Positions 37,168-46,913 are shown, counted from the stretch's first letter. The stretch: 64,000 nt of DNA from Rhodobacteraceae bacterium EL129 (GCA_900313005.1 ONZJ01000002.1:851001-915000), one strand, 5' to 3'. The notes: a model not told the origin generated them from the letters alone. Numbers and translations: made by a program.

Positions 37168-37220
37168 AGCAGCCCCTTAGGTAAGGCCTCAATACGCAGT
37201 TTGGCATGTAAGAGGCCCCT

Positions 37221-38150
37221 ATGGCGGACAACCCCGGCAAACCCCGCAGCTTTCAGGAGATTATCCTGCGTCTGCAGACCTATTGGGCCGAACAAGGCTG
37301 TGCGATTATGCAGCCTTATGACATGGAAGTGGGCGCAGGCACCTTTCACCCGGCGACCACGATGCGCTCGCTGGGCTCCAAGCCATGGGCGGCGGCCTAT
37401 GTGCAGCCTTCGCGCCGTCCGACAGACGGGCGCTATGGCGACAGCCCCAACCGGTGGCAGCATTATTACCAGTATCAGGTGATCATCAAACCCAGCCCGC
37501 CCGATTTGCAGGCGATTTATCTGGGCTCGCTCAAGGCCATTGGCATCGACATGGATCTGCACGACATCCGCTTTGTCGAAGATGACTGGGAAAGCCCCAC
37601 CCTGGGCGCCTGGGGGCTGGGCTGGGAAGTCTGGTGCGACGGCATGGAAGTCAGCCAGTTCACCTATTTTCAGCAGGTCGGCGGGCATGATTGCAAACCG
37701 GTCTCGGGTGAATTGACCTATGGCCTGGAGCGCCTTGCCATGTATGTGCTGGGCTTTGATGATGGCAATGAAATGCCGTTCAATGATCCGGATGCCCCGA
37801 TCACTCTGACCTACGGCGATGTCTTCCGCGAGGCCGAGGCACAATATGCGCGTTGGAACTTCGATGTGGCGGACACAGATACGTTGCTTCAGCATTTTCT
37901 GGATGCCGAGGCCGAATGTGCCCGCATCTTGGATGCCCCGGAAGATGATCCAAAGACAGGCCGCCGTATCGTCATGGCGCTGCCAGCCTATGACCAATGC
38001 ATCAAGGCCAGCCATATCTTCAACCTTCTGGACGCGCGTGGTGTGATCTCGGTCACCGAACGGCAGGCCTATATCGGCCGCGTCCGCACCCTTGCCAAGG
38101 CCTGTGCCGATGCCTTTGTGCAGACCGAAGCAGGCGGATACGCCGCATAA
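37221..38150 (+). CDS. glyQ: Glycyl-tRNA synthetase alpha subunit
   Basis: GlyQ (309 aa) is the catalytic half of the bacterial alpha2beta2 glycyl-tRNA synthetase. Recognisable are [70 protein letters not shown] and [12 protein letters not shown]. Length and motifs are canonical. The stop overlaps the next start as TAATG, so it is coupled to the small membrane-anchored protein and then glyS. Confidence 0.97.
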   Translation: MADNPGKPRSFQEIILRLQTYWAEQGCAIMQPYDMEVGAGTFHPATTMRSLGSKPWAAAYVQPSRRPTDGRYGDSPNRWQHYYQYQVIIKPSPPDLQAIYLGSLKAIGIDMDLHDIRFVEDDWESPTLGAWGLGWEVWCDGMEVSQFTYFQQVGGHDCKPVSGELTYGLERLAMYVLGFDDGNEMPFNDPDAPITLTYGDVFREAEAQYARWNFDVADTDTLLQHFLDAEAECARILDAPEDDPKTGRRIVMALPAYDQCIKASHIFNLLDARGVISVTERQAYIGRVRTLAKACADAFVQTEAGGYAA

Positions 38151-38680
38151 TGGGCAAGTTTCTAGCAGGTCTCCTCATGTTCTCAGCCATAGCCGCCGGA
38201 TTTGCGATGTACTATTTGCAGGTCTACCATTTCTACGAGGAAGTGGAGGCCACAGGGACGGACGACGTGACCTTGGTGAACCTCGTGACGGGCGAGCCCG
38301 AGCCGGTGATCTACGACAGTTTCATGGCGATTGACGCCGTCAGTTCTCCGATCCGGTATCGCGCCTGTTTCACCACCACGCTGAGCCACCCTCTGCTGAC
38401 CGAGACGTTCGAGGCTTATGAGGACGCAGAGCCCCTGACCGCCCCTAACTGGTTTGACTGCTTTGATGCACAGGCCATTGGCGCTGCTCTCGAAGACGGC
38501 ACGGCGCTGGCGTTTCTGGGTCAGCGCGATGTGCAATATGGCATCGACCGGATCGTGGCCATCACCGAGGACGGTCGCGGGTACGTCTGGCACCAGATCA
38601 ACCCCTGCGGTGAGGTGGTGTTTGATGGAGGCCACACGCCCGAAGGTTGCCCGGACCCCTCAGATATCCAAGGAAATTAA
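38150..38680 (+). CDS. Membrane-anchored small protein (DUF6446-like) between glyQ and glyS
   Basis: A 176 aa protein with one N-terminal membrane segment (FLAGLLMFSAIAAGFAMYYLQVYHFYEEV) and a periplasmic domain containing Cys residues (RYRACFTT, WFDCFDAQ, NPCGEV, EGCPDP). It is placed between glyQ and glyS in Rhodobacteraceae and is widely conserved there as far as I recall (DUF6446), without known function. The ATG overlaps the glyQ stop. The location inside the glyRS operon is coupling of translation rather than evidence of a tRNA role. Confidence 0.75.
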   Translation: MGKFLAGLLMFSAIAAGFAMYYLQVYHFYEEVEATGTDDVTLVNLVTGEPEPVIYDSFMAIDAVSSPIRYRACFTTTLSHPLLTETFEAYEDAEPLTAPNWFDCFDAQAIGAALEDGTALAFLGQRDVQYGIDRIVAITEDGRGYVWHQINPCGEVVFDGGHTPEGCPDPSDIQGN

Positions 38681-38683
38681 GCG

Positions 38684-40885
38684 ATGCCTGATCTTCTGAT
38701 TGAACTTTTTTCCGAGGAAATCCCGGCGCGGATGCAGACCCGCGCGGCCGAGGATTTGAAGGCACGGATGACCGATGCTTTGGTCGAGGCTGGGCTGACC
38801 TATGCCGGGGCCGCGGCCTTTTCCACGCCGCGTCGTCTGACGCTCACGGTGCAAGGCCTGCTGTCTGAAAGCCCGACTGTGAAGGAGGAGCGCAAAGGCC
38901 CCAAGGTGGATGCGCCCGATAAAGCCATCGAAGGGTTTCTGCGCGGGGCAGGGCTGACCCGTGACAATCTAGAAGTGCGCGACGACAAAAAGGGGCAGGT
39001 CTATTTCGCCTCGATCACCAAACCGGGACGTCCGGCGGCTGAGATTATCGCCGAGGTGCTGGAAGATGTGATCCGCAACTTCCCATGGCCCAAGTCGATG
39101 CGCTGGGGGGCAGGGTCCTTGCGCTGGGTGCGGCCGTTGCATTCTATCCTGTGTATTCTGACGGATGATGCGGGCGAGGCCACAGTGGTTGATCTGGACG
39201 TGGATGGCATCAAGGCGGGCAACGCGACCGAGGGGCATCGGTTCATGGGCGAGGGGCGTTTTGCCGTCACCTCGTTTGAGGATTATGCCGCCAAGCTGAA
39301 ACGCAACAAAGTCGTGCTGGACGCCGAGGAACGGGCCGCGCACATCTGGCAGGATGCCACCAATCAGGCCTTTGCGTCTGGTCTGGAAGTGGTTGAGGAC
39401 AAAGGTCTTTTGGCCGAAGTGGCCGGGCTGGTGGAATGGCCTGTGGTGCTGATGGGCGCGATTGACGAGGCTTTCCTGGGCTTGCCGCCTGAGGTGCTGA
39501 AAACCTCAATGAAAGAGCATCAGAAGTTCTTCTCGGTGCGCAATCCGAAGACAGGGCGCATTGAGCGGTTCATCACCGTTGCCAACATGGAAACGGCGGA
39601 TCAGGGCGCGACCATTCTGGCCGGGAACGACCGCGTGTTATCGGCGCGCCTGGCCGACGGGGCGTTCTTTTGGGAGAACGATCTGCGTGTGGCCCGTGCG
39701 GGCATGGATGAGTGGATCGCCAAGCTGGAGAATGTGACGTTTGAGCGGCGTCTGGGCTCTCAGGCAGAGCGGATCACGCGGATTGCGGCGCTTGCACGCG
39801 AACTGGCTCCGGCGGTGGGTGCTGATCCTGATCTGGCTGAGCAAGCGGCAAAGGTGGCCAAGGCAGACCTGTCGTCCGAGATGGTCTATGAATTTCCCGA
39901 ATTGCAGGGTGTCATGGGGCGGTACTACGCGCTTGAGGCTGGCATGCCCGAGGACGTGGCGATGGCTGCGCAAGAGCACTACTCACCGCTCGGCCCCTCT
40001 GACGCGGTGCCAACTGGCCCCGTGTCCGTTGCGGTGGCACTGGCGGACAAGCTGGACCTGCTGACCGGGTTCTGGGCGATTGACGAGAAACCGACGGGAT
40101 CGAAGGACCCCTTTGCTCTGCGCCGCGCTGCGTTGGGGGTTATTCGGTTGGTGGTGGAGAACACGATCAAACTCAAACTCTCGGGTGTATTCTTCGAACA
40201 CGGAAGAAAGTTTGGGGCGGATCAGGCCAAAGAACGTATCCGATTGGAAGCTAAGCGTCTACGCGCAGAATATGAGAACCCAGAAAATCGCGAATCCGAA
40301 GAGATGCATGATGCGATTAAGGTTGCAGGTGAAGCGATGTATCAGACGGATGAGGCCTCGCGAGATTTGGTCAACTTTATCCAAGACCGCCTCAAAGTCT
40401 ATCTCCGCGACCAAGGCATTCGTCATGACGTCATCGACGCCTGTCTGGCCATGCCGAACAACGACGACCTTGCCTTGTTGGTCAAACGCGCCACGGCGCT
40501 CAGCGATGCGCTGAAAACCGATGACGGGGAAAACCTCGTGCAGGGGTTCAAGCGGGCCAACAATATTCTGACACAGGCCGAGGAGAAGGACGGGGTGGAA
40601 TATTCCTACGGCGCGGATGTGAAATTTGCCGAGACGGACGAGGAAAAGGCGCTGTTTGCCGCCTTGGATACGGCTGAGGCGCAGATTTCCAAAGCGATGG
40701 AGGCCGAGGATTTCGCCACGGCGATGGGGTCCATGGCCAGACTACGCGGGCCGATAGACGCGTTCTTTGAGGCCGTGCAGATCAACACCGACAATGATGT
40801 GATCCGGCGCAATCGGTTGAACCTGCTCTCGCGCATCCGGCAGATTTGCGGGCAAGCGGCGGATCTGACGCGGATCGAAGGGTAG
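38684..40885 (+). CDS. glyS: Glycyl-tRNA synthetase beta subunit
   Basis: GlyS (733 aa) is the tRNA-binding half of the heterotetrameric enzyme. It opens with DLLIELFSEEIPARMQTRAAEDL, with the HD-like and anticodon-binding regions later (PQ-free CxxR-type end at the DALVEAGL/ALR stretches) and the internal KMRWG-like NFPWPKSMRWGAGSLRWVRPLHSI motif. The start lies 3 bases after the preceding stop. Length is somewhat over that of E. coli GlyS (about 690 aa). A GC-rich inverted-repeat region follows the stop. Confidence 0.96.
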   Translation: MPDLLIELFSEEIPARMQTRAAEDLKARMTDALVEAGLTYAGAAAFSTPRRLTLTVQGLLSESPTVKEERKGPKVDAPDKAIEGFLRGAGLTRDNLEVRDDKKGQVYFASITKPGRPAAEIIAEVLEDVIRNFPWPKSMRWGAGSLRWVRPLHSILCILTDDAGEATVVDLDVDGIKAGNATEGHRFMGEGRFAVTSFEDYAAKLKRNKVVLDAEERAAHIWQDATNQAFASGLEVVEDKGLLAEVAGLVEWPVVLMGAIDEAFLGLPPEVLKTSMKEHQKFFSVRNPKTGRIERFITVANMETADQGATILAGNDRVLSARLADGAFFWENDLRVARAGMDEWIAKLENVTFERRLGSQAERITRIAALARELAPAVGADPDLAEQAAKVAKADLSSEMVYEFPELQGVMGRYYALEAGMPEDVAMAAQEHYSPLGPSDAVPTGPVSVAVALADKLDLLTGFWAIDEKPTGSKDPFALRRAALGVIRLVVENTIKLKLSGVFFEHGRKFGADQAKERIRLEAKRLRAEYENPENRESEEMHDAIKVAGEAMYQTDEASRDLVNFIQDRLKVYLRDQGIRHDVIDACLAMPNNDDLALLVKRATALSDALKTDDGENLVQGFKRANNILTQAEEKDGVEYSYGADVKFAETDEEKALFAALDTAEAQISKAMEAEDFATAMGSMARLRGPIDAFFEAVQINTDNDVIRRNRLNLLSRIRQICGQAADLTRIEG

Positions 40886-40901
40886 TCAGAAGCACCCTGC
40901 C

Positions 40902-40957
40902 GGTTAACAGGCCGGAACGGCCCCGGCCATCGGCAGGCCCCCCTTCAGGCCTGTCGA
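40902..40957 (+). repeat. Dispersed intergenic repeat, copy B
   Basis: Contains GCCGGTTAACAGGCCG, an intervening 19 bases, then CAGGCCCCCCTT and GGCCTG. The same modules without the intervening bases are found at 20220-20262 on the other strand after the NuoE-NuoF gene. Confidence 0.6.
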
Positions 40958-41067
40958 TATTGCGAGGCTGGGTGTTACGCATGTTCTGTAGGATGTGCTT
41001 GGCTGCGATAAAGTGCCCTGTCAAGACCGTCAGGATCGACAGACCGGGGCCTGCCAATGGCCGGGGC
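40919..41067. repeat. Long inverted repeat between glyS and the PPDK-like gene
   Basis: The left arm (40919-40958) carries CCCCGGCCATCGGCAGGCCC and ends CTGTCGAT. The right arm (41035-41067) starts ATCGACAG and carries GGGGCCTGCCAATGGCCGGGG-type sequence, its near complement with a few changes, and a loop of about 76 bases lies between. Most of the 280 base gap before the PPDK-like gene is thus one potential hairpin. No gene is supported there. Confidence 0.55.
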
Positions 41068-41165
41068 GGCAGTATCTCCTACACAGCAACAAACCCTATC
41101 CAAACGCCACCCTTGCTTTGAAAGTGAACAGGCGTATGCTGCACCCATGACATAAAGGTGCTGCA

Positions 41166-43712
41166 GTGCAGAAATATGACGAGAATATCACCCTGATCAC
41201 GCCCGGCGCCCCTATGGCGGCACACACGCATGGGGGACGGGCGAAATGCCTGCAGCGCCTGGCCCGGCTGGAATTGCCTGTGCCCACCACCATTGCCCTA
41301 TCGTTTGATGCTGTACACCAGCTGGCGGCAGGTGAAGACCTTGATATGCAACGTATTTTATCCCCTTTCGGGGATGCGCCCGTCTTGTGCGTGCGCCCGT
41401 CCTCGGAAGACCCTGATTGGGGTGGCCCCGGGGCCATTCTGAACATCGGAATGAACGATGACCGCCTTGCCGAGCTGTCAGAAATGATCGGGACGGAGGC
41501 GGCGGCCTCGCTTTATCTGCGGTTTGTGCAGGCCTATGCGATCCATGTGGCGCGTCTGGATCCGGATCTGTTTGATGATGTGCCAGATGATCCCACCGAA
41601 GGGCTGCCCGAGGCTTTGCAGGCCTATGAGGCCGAAACGGACGAGACATTTCCACAAGAGACCTCGACGCAGCTTCAGGAAGTGCTGCGGTCGATGGCGC
41701 GCGCGTGGGAAGGAACCTCGGCGCGGCTGTTGCGGCAGGCCAAAGGGGCGCCCGCAGATGCGGGGCTGGGGCTGGTGGTGCAGGCGCTGGCGCTGGGCAT
41801 TGGCGACGTCAAGGGCGAAAGCGGATCGGGTGTGATCCAACTGGTCAACAGCGAAACCGGGGTGCGTCAAATTACTGGGCGCTATCTATCGCAATCCCAA
41901 GGCCGGGATGCGCTGGGGCAGTCCTCAGGTTCGCTTTATCTGGAAAAAGACGCCCGTGGGCCGTCGCTGGAAGAACAAGCGCCCCAGGCTTTTGCCGAGC
42001 TTAAGGCCCATACCGCCCTGATGCGCGTCAAGCTGCGCGAAGAAATGCAGGCCGAATTCACGATTGAGAATGGGAAGGTCTATCTTCTCGATGGGGTGCG
42101 GGTGGCCCGCAATGCTCGGGCCGCAGTGGCCATTGCCGTGGCCTTGGCCGAAGACCAGATCATCCCACACGAAGAGGCGTTGATGCGGGTGGAACCGCGC
42201 GCGCTGAACGAATTGCTGCACCGCCAGATTGATTCCGAAGCCGAACGGGACCTGATCACCCGCGGGGTGGCTGCCAGCCCCGGTGCCGCCACAGGTCGCA
42301 TCGTATTTTCCGCTGCCGAAGCGCAGGCCAGCGATGCGCGCGGCGAAGCGTGCATTCTGGTGCGGCGCGAAACTTCGTCCGAGGATATTCGCGGGATGCA
42401 CGCAGCTGTCGCCGTGCTGACAGAGCGTGGGGGCATGACCAGCCACGCCGCCGTGATAGGGCGCGGTATGGGATTGCCATGTGTTGTGGGGGCGACCGAC
42501 CTGACGTTTCAGCTCAAGCGCAAGCGCTTTACAGCCCCTGATGGCCGGGTCTTCAAAGAAGGGGATGTGATCACCCTTGATGGCACCAATGGCGACGTGC
42601 TGGCCGGTGAAGCGAAAATGATCGAAGCGGCACGCGATGATGCGCTGAAGACATTGATGGCCTGGGCCGATGATATCCGCGATATCGAAGTGCGCGCCAA
42701 TGCCGACACGCCTGCGGATGCAAAGGCCGCGCGTGGGTTTAAGGCGCAGGGAATTGGCCTGTGCCGCACGGAACATATGTTCTTTGAAGCCGATCGTTTG
42801 ACAGTCATGCGCGAAATGATCTTTGCGGATACGCCTGAAGACCGAGCCGAGGCGCTGGGATTGCTTTTGCCCATGCAGAGGGCGGATTTCACTGAGCTTT
42901 TCCAGATCATGGAAGGGCAACCGGTTTGTATTCGCCTGTTTGATCCGCCCTTGCACGAATTTCTGCCCACCGAACGGACCGGTCAGTTGCAGCTGGCCGA
43001 GGCGTTGGATCTGCCGGTCTCGGACGTGACCCGCCGGATCGAGGCGCTGACCGAATACAATCCCATGCTGGGGATGCGCGGTGTGCGGTTGGGGATCGCG
43101 ATCCCGGAAATTTACGACATGCAGGCGCGCGCCATATTCGAGGCCACGCTTGAGGCCAATCGTGACAACGCTCAGGTCGTGCCCGAGATTATGATCCCAC
43201 TTGTCAGCGCAAAACGCGAGGTTGAGCTGGTCAAGGCCAGGGTGGATGCCATCGCGACGGCTGTCCGGTCGGAAACTGGCGAGGATTTCGCCTATCGCTT
43301 GGGGGTCATGGTGGAAACGCCAAGGGCGGCCTTGCGATCTGGGGATATCGCGCCGCAGGTGTCCTTCCTCAGCTTTGGCACCAATGACCTGACGCAGATG
43401 ACCTATGGGCTCAGCCGCGATGATGCGGGCAAGTTCATGTCGGAATATGTGCAACAGGGTGTTTTCCCCGAAGACCCGTTCCATTCCCTGGACATCGAAG
43501 GGGTGGGCGAGTTGCTGCACATCGGGATCGAGCGCGCCCGCAAGGCCAATCCGAACGTTGTAATGTCAATTTGTGGCGAACATGGTGGGAACCCCGAATC
43601 AATCGCCTTTTGCCGGGATGCCGGATTTGATTATGTCAGCTGCTCTCCGTTCCGGGTTCCGGTGGCGCGACTTGCTGCCGCACAACTGGCGGTAAAAGAC
43701 AAGATCGGGTAG
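41166..43712 (+). CDS. PPDK-like PEP-utilizing enzyme with diverged ATP-grasp domain
   Basis: An 848 aa pyruvate phosphate dikinase-like protein. The C-terminal PEP/pyruvate domain is canonical: FGTNDLTQMTYGLSRDD, CGEHGGNPESI and YVSCSPFRVPVARLAAAQ. The phosphohistidine domain has TERGGMTSHAAVIGRGMGLPCVVG. The N-terminal nucleotide half is strongly altered: SSEDPDWGGPGAILNIGMND stands where GARxSMPGMMDTVLNLGLND is expected, and GDVKGESGSGVIQLVN replaces GDDSGTGVAFTRDP. It may be a distinct PEP-utilizing enzyme rather than true PPDK. The start is a GTG at 41166 with AAAGGTG upstream. Confidence 0.82.
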   Translation: MQKYDENITLITPGAPMAAHTHGGRAKCLQRLARLELPVPTTIALSFDAVHQLAAGEDLDMQRILSPFGDAPVLCVRPSSEDPDWGGPGAILNIGMNDDRLAELSEMIGTEAAASLYLRFVQAYAIHVARLDPDLFDDVPDDPTEGLPEALQAYEAETDETFPQETSTQLQEVLRSMARAWEGTSARLLRQAKGAPADAGLGLVVQALALGIGDVKGESGSGVIQLVNSETGVRQITGRYLSQSQGRDALGQSSGSLYLEKDARGPSLEEQAPQAFAELKAHTALMRVKLREEMQAEFTIENGKVYLLDGVRVARNARAAVAIAVALAEDQIIPHEEALMRVEPRALNELLHRQIDSEAERDLITRGVAASPGAATGRIVFSAAEAQASDARGEACILVRRETSSEDIRGMHAAVAVLTERGGMTSHAAVIGRGMGLPCVVGATDLTFQLKRKRFTAPDGRVFKEGDVITLDGTNGDVLAGEAKMIEAARDDALKTLMAWADDIRDIEVRANADTPADAKAARGFKAQGIGLCRTEHMFFEADRLTVMREMIFADTPEDRAEALGLLLPMQRADFTELFQIMEGQPVCIRLFDPPLHEFLPTERTGQLQLAEALDLPVSDVTRRIEALTEYNPMLGMRGVRLGIAIPEIYDMQARAIFEATLEANRDNAQVVPEIMIPLVSAKREVELVKARVDAIATAVRSETGEDFAYRLGVMVETPRAALRSGDIAPQVSFLSFGTNDLTQMTYGLSRDDAGKFMSEYVQQGVFPEDPFHSLDIEGVGELLHIGIERARKANPNVVMSICGEHGGNPESIAFCRDAGFDYVSCSPFRVPVARLAAAQLAVKDKIG

Positions 43713-43770
43713 GGCACACGCCCATCATCCACAATATACGCCTAGCTCTGGCAAGGATCCGCCGTCTGGT

Positions 43771-43797
43771 GCTGCGTCACCCGGGCGCAGCCCGGGG
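43771..43797. terminator. GC-rich hairpin after the PPDK-like gene
   Basis: CCCGGGC (43780-43786), loop GCA and GCCCGGG (43790-43796) form a perfect 7 bp hairpin 60 bases past the stop. There is no T-run, so it is at most a weak intrinsic terminator. Confidence 0.4.
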
Positions 43798-43881
43798 CCG
43801 TGGGGTGGACGTGATGGCCGGTTTGAGGTAGGTCCCCGGCCAACATGTTCCAACGCCCCATCTTAGGGCAGAGAGTTAGCT

Positions 43882-44490
43882 ATGTTCCGTATTGCATTGA
43901 TTTTAGGCCTGATCTGGTCTGGCGCTGCCATTGCAGATACGCCCGTAAAGAAATTGATCGAAGCCGAGCAGCGCGCGTTGAAGGCGCTGTCGACCTCCAA
44001 GCAAGAGGCGTTGTTCAAGAGCATCGATACCGATGTGACCTACTCGCGTCAGTGGTTGGCCAACAACAGTGTTGCCAGCGGCGGCCCCCAGTGGCGGTGC
44101 CTGGCCGAAGCGCTTTACTTTGAAGCGCGCGGCGAAAGCGTCAAAGGTCAGTTTGCCGTGGCCGAAGTGATTATGAACCGCGTTGACAGTGCGCGGTATC
44201 CGAACACGGTGTGTGGTGTGATCCATCAGGGCACGGGGCGCAAGTTTCAGTGCCAGTTTACCTACACCTGTGATGGCCATAAGGAAGTGATCTCGGAGCC
44301 CGCCGCATTTAAGCAAGTCGGTCGCGTGGCCCATTTGATGGTAAACGGGGGCAAGCGCCCGCTGACCAAGGGCGCGACGCATTATCATACCCGTGCTGTC
44401 AGCCCAAAGTGGTCCAAGACGTTCCCGCGCACCACGACCATCGGCGTGCATCACTTTTATCGCCAGCCAACCCGCGTGTCCTCGAACTAA
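43882..44490 (+). CDS. Exported SleB/CwlJ-type cell-wall hydrolase
   Basis: A 202 aa protein with a signal peptide (MFRIALILGLIWSGAAIA) and a Hydrolase_2 (SleB/CwlJ) domain: WRCLAEALYFEARGESVKGQFAVAEVIMNRVDSARYPNTVCGVIHQG, with the catalytic Glu in ALYFEARGE, then CQFTYTCDGH and a C-terminal GATHYHT. In non-sporeformers this family trims peptidoglycan during growth. The gene stands alone with about 170 bases upstream. Confidence 0.85.
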   Translation: MFRIALILGLIWSGAAIADTPVKKLIEAEQRALKALSTSKQEALFKSIDTDVTYSRQWLANNSVASGGPQWRCLAEALYFEARGESVKGQFAVAEVIMNRVDSARYPNTVCGVIHQGTGRKFQCQFTYTCDGHKEVISEPAAFKQVGRVAHLMVNGGKRPLTKGATHYHTRAVSPKWSKTFPRTTTIGVHHFYRQPTRVSSN

Positions 44491-44605
44491 GAGCAATCCA
44501 AGCTTTTCCACCGATCGACTTGGCGGCCACCGGGTTGCCGGATGCAATGTCGCGGTCAGGGGAATTGCCGTTTTCCTTGTGTGAAAATGGCGCTATTTTC
44601 CGGCT

Positions 44606-45115
44606 ATGCCTTATACGTGGACCTCTCCCAAGACAGATGAGCGGCGGCTTGAGCTGTGGCCCTATCGCTCGTTGCCGCGCAAGGGGTTTGCGGCGGTGGT
44701 TCTGTTTACCTTTACCATGATCACCATCCCGCTGTACGGATTGCTGGGCACCAAGGTGCTTTGGGGCTTATTGCCCTTTCTGATGATGGCGGTTGGGGGC
44801 ATTTGGTACGGGCTGGAGCGGTCTTACAAATCCGCGGACTTGCTTGAGGCGCTGACGCTACAGCCGGATATGGTGCATCTTATCCGCACCGATCCGTCGG
44901 GGCGGACGCAGGAATGGGAATGCAACAGCTATTGGGCCAAGGTGCATTTGCACCCCAAAGGTGGCCCGGTTGAAAACTATGTGACCCTCTCGGGCCATGG
45001 CCGCGAGGTTGAGATCGGTGCGTTCTTGTCAGAAGACGAACGCAAAGCTCTGTTTGCTGAGCTGCAGGATGCGCTGGGGCGGTTGAACGCCCGCCAGAGC
45101 GAGCGCGAGACCTAG
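44606..45115 (+). CDS. DUF2244 integral membrane protein
   Basis: A 169 aa protein with two adjacent membrane helices (GFAAVVLFTFTMITIPLYGLLGTKVLWGLLPFLMMAVGGIWYGLER) and a cytoplasmic C-terminal domain, the layout of DUF2244. The N-terminal segment LWPYRSLPRKGF is also typical. Homologues often sit near cytochrome oxidase genes; here they do not. Its stop overlaps the convergent GatB/YqeY stop by four bases. Confidence 0.82.
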   Translation: MPYTWTSPKTDERRLELWPYRSLPRKGFAAVVLFTFTMITIPLYGLLGTKVLWGLLPFLMMAVGGIWYGLERSYKSADLLEALTLQPDMVHLIRTDPSGRTQEWECNSYWAKVHLHPKGGPVENYVTLSGHGREVEIGAFLSEDERKALFAELQDALGRLNARQSERET

Positions 45116-45582
45116 CCCTGGGCGGCGCAGAGCTTGTCCTTGACCAAGGGACCGACGGCGCCGAAATCCATCTGGCCGGTGTATTTCTCTTTCAGAGTGC
45201 CCATGATTTTACCCATGTCACGGATAGAGCTGGCACCTGTGTCGCTGATCGCCTTGTCGATGGCACTGGCCACCTCTTCCTCTCCCAGCTGGCGGGGCAG
45301 GAACTCTTCGATGATCGCGATTTCATGCTGTTCGCGCTCGGCCAGATCAATCCGGCCGCCTTCTTCGTAGGCGCGCACGCTTTCGTTGCGTTGTTTGGTC
45401 ATTTTGCCCAGAATATGCAGGATTTCAGCATCGGCGACGCCATCTTCGCTGCCTGTTCCGCGCGATGCAATATCTTGGTCTTTGATCGCTGCGTTGATCA
45501 GCCGCAAGGTGGTCAGACGTTCGGCTTGTTTGTCTTTCATGGCCTGCTTGACGGCCGCATTGACCTGTTCGCGCAAATTCAT
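45112..45582 (-). CDS. GatB/YqeY domain protein
   Basis: A 156 aa YqeY-family protein, homologous to the C-terminal tRNA-binding tail domain of GatB. MNLREQVNAAVKQAMKDKQAERLTTLRLINAAIKDQDIA and EEFLPRQLGEEEVASAI, with MGKIMGTLKEKYTGQMDF at the end, are characteristic. It is divergent from carA, an arrangement common in alphaproteobacteria. The ATG at 45582 is chosen; the longer frame adds 26 unlikely residues. Probable tRNA- or ribosome-related role, not proven. Confidence 0.9.
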   Translation of the reverse strand: MNLREQVNAAVKQAMKDKQAERLTTLRLINAAIKDQDIASRGTGSEDGVADAEILHILGKMTKQRNESVRAYEEGGRIDLAEREQHEIAIIEEFLPRQLGEEEVASAIDKAISDTGASSIRDMGKIMGTLKEKYTGQMDFGAVGPLVKDKLCAAQG

Positions 45583-45767
45583 ACAAAGCATCCTGAGTGG
45601 TTGGTCATAAGTCGCGGACCCTACTAAAAAGCGTCCTGAGTGGCAAGTATTTGCCCTCATCCCAGAGCCTGTTCCGCCGCAGCGTTATATGCCCATCTTG
45701 GGCCTTGACCGCAAGGGGGCTGCTGCTTAGGTTCGCGCAACTTTTCACTCTTCGGAGAATCCCCGAC

Positions 45768-46913
45768 ATGGCCGCCTCCCAGCCCCACCCAACCGCCTGC
45801 CTCGCACTGGCGGATGGTACGTTGTTTTATGGCAAAGGGTTCGGGGCGGTTGGAACCACCACGGCAGAACTGTGCTTCAACACCGCGATGACCGGGTACC
45901 AAGAGATCATGACAGACCCCAGCTATGCCGGGCAGGTGGTGACATTCACCTTCCCGCATGTGGGCAATGTCGGCGTGAACCCGGAAGATGACGAAACCGC
46001 TGATCCGGTCGCGGCAGGTATGGTCGTGAAATGGGACCCGACCCAGCCCAGCAGCTGGCGCGCGACGGAACATCTGGCCGATTGGCTGGCACGGCGGGGC
46101 CGGATCGCCATCGGTGGGATTGATACCCGCCGTTTGACGCGGGCGATCCGCCAACAAGGTGCACCGCATGTGGCATTGGCCCATAATCCGGACGGTAATT
46201 TTGATGTGGCGGCACTGGTGGCGCAGGCGCGCGAATTTGTGGGCCTGGAAGGACTGGATCTGGCAAAGGACGTGACCTGTGCGCAATCCTATCGCTGGGA
46301 CGAAATGCGTTGGGCCTGGCCCGAGGGCTACACCCGGCAGGAAAACCCCAAACACAAGGTGGTAGCAATTGATTACGGCGCGAAGCGCAACATCCTGCGC
46401 TGCCTGGCATCAGCGGGATGTGATGTGACGGTTCTGCCCGCCACGGCCACAGCCGAGGACGTTCTGGCGCATGAACCTGACGGTGTCTTTTTGTCCAACG
46501 GGCCGGGTGATCCAGCGGCGACAGGTGCCTATGCCGTCCCGATGATCCAGGACATTCTGGCCAAAGACCTGCCGCTCTTTGGCATTTGCCTGGGCCATCA
46601 GATGCTGGCGCTTGCCCTAGGGGCTCAGACCATCAAAATGAATCACGGACATCACGGGGCCAACCACCCGGTCAAAGAAGTGCATACGGGCAAGGTGGAA
46701 ATCACGTCGATGAACCACGGCTTTGCGGTGGACAGCCAAACATTGCCTGATGATGTGGAAGAGACGCATGTCTCGCTCTTTGACGGGTCGAATTGTGGAA
46801 TTCGTGCCAAAGGGCGTCCGGTGTTTTCAGTGCAACATCACCCCGAAGCCAGCCCCGGCCCACAAGACAGCTTCTATCTGTTTGAGCGTTTTGCCGCATC
46901 CATGGCCAAGTAA
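45768..46913 (+). CDS. carA: Carbamoyl-phosphate synthase small subunit
   Basis: CarA (381 aa) is the glutaminase subunit of carbamoyl-phosphate synthase, feeding arginine and pyrimidine synthesis. ADGTLFYGKGFG opens it, GYQEIMTDPSYAGQVVTFTFPHVGNVG follows, and the class I amidotransferase triad is seen in LFGICLGHQMLALALGA (Cys), with SVQHHPEASPGP (His, Glu). Start at 45768 (MAASQPHPTACLAL). carB is not in the window. Confidence 0.96.
   Translation: MAASQPHPTACLALADGTLFYGKGFGAVGTTTAELCFNTAMTGYQEIMTDPSYAGQVVTFTFPHVGNVGVNPEDDETADPVAAGMVVKWDPTQPSSWRATEHLADWLARRGRIAIGGIDTRRLTRAIRQQGAPHVALAHNPDGNFDVAALVAQAREFVGLEGLDLAKDVTCAQSYRWDEMRWAWPEGYTRQENPKHKVVAIDYGAKRNILRCLASAGCDVTVLPATATAEDVLAHEPDGVFLSNGPGDPAATGAYAVPMIQDILAKDLPLFGICLGHQMLALALGAQTIKMNHGHHGANHPVKEVHTGKVEITSMNHGFAVDSQTLPDDVEETHVSLFDGSNCGIRAKGRPVFSVQHHPEASPGPQDSFYLFERFAASMAK

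Noticed and set aside
37080..38015. 311-codon minus-strand frame over glyQ and its leader
   Set aside because: Overlaps an essential canonical gene and has no family features.
40782..41057. 91-codon minus-strand frame in the glyS 3' end and gap
   Set aside because: Starts at TTG with no ribosome site, and overlaps glyS and the long inverted repeat; no family recognised.
41925..43520. 531-codon minus-strand frame inside the PPDK-like gene
   Set aside because: A GC-rich shadow without recognisable motifs; the sense frame carries canonical PEP-domain motifs.
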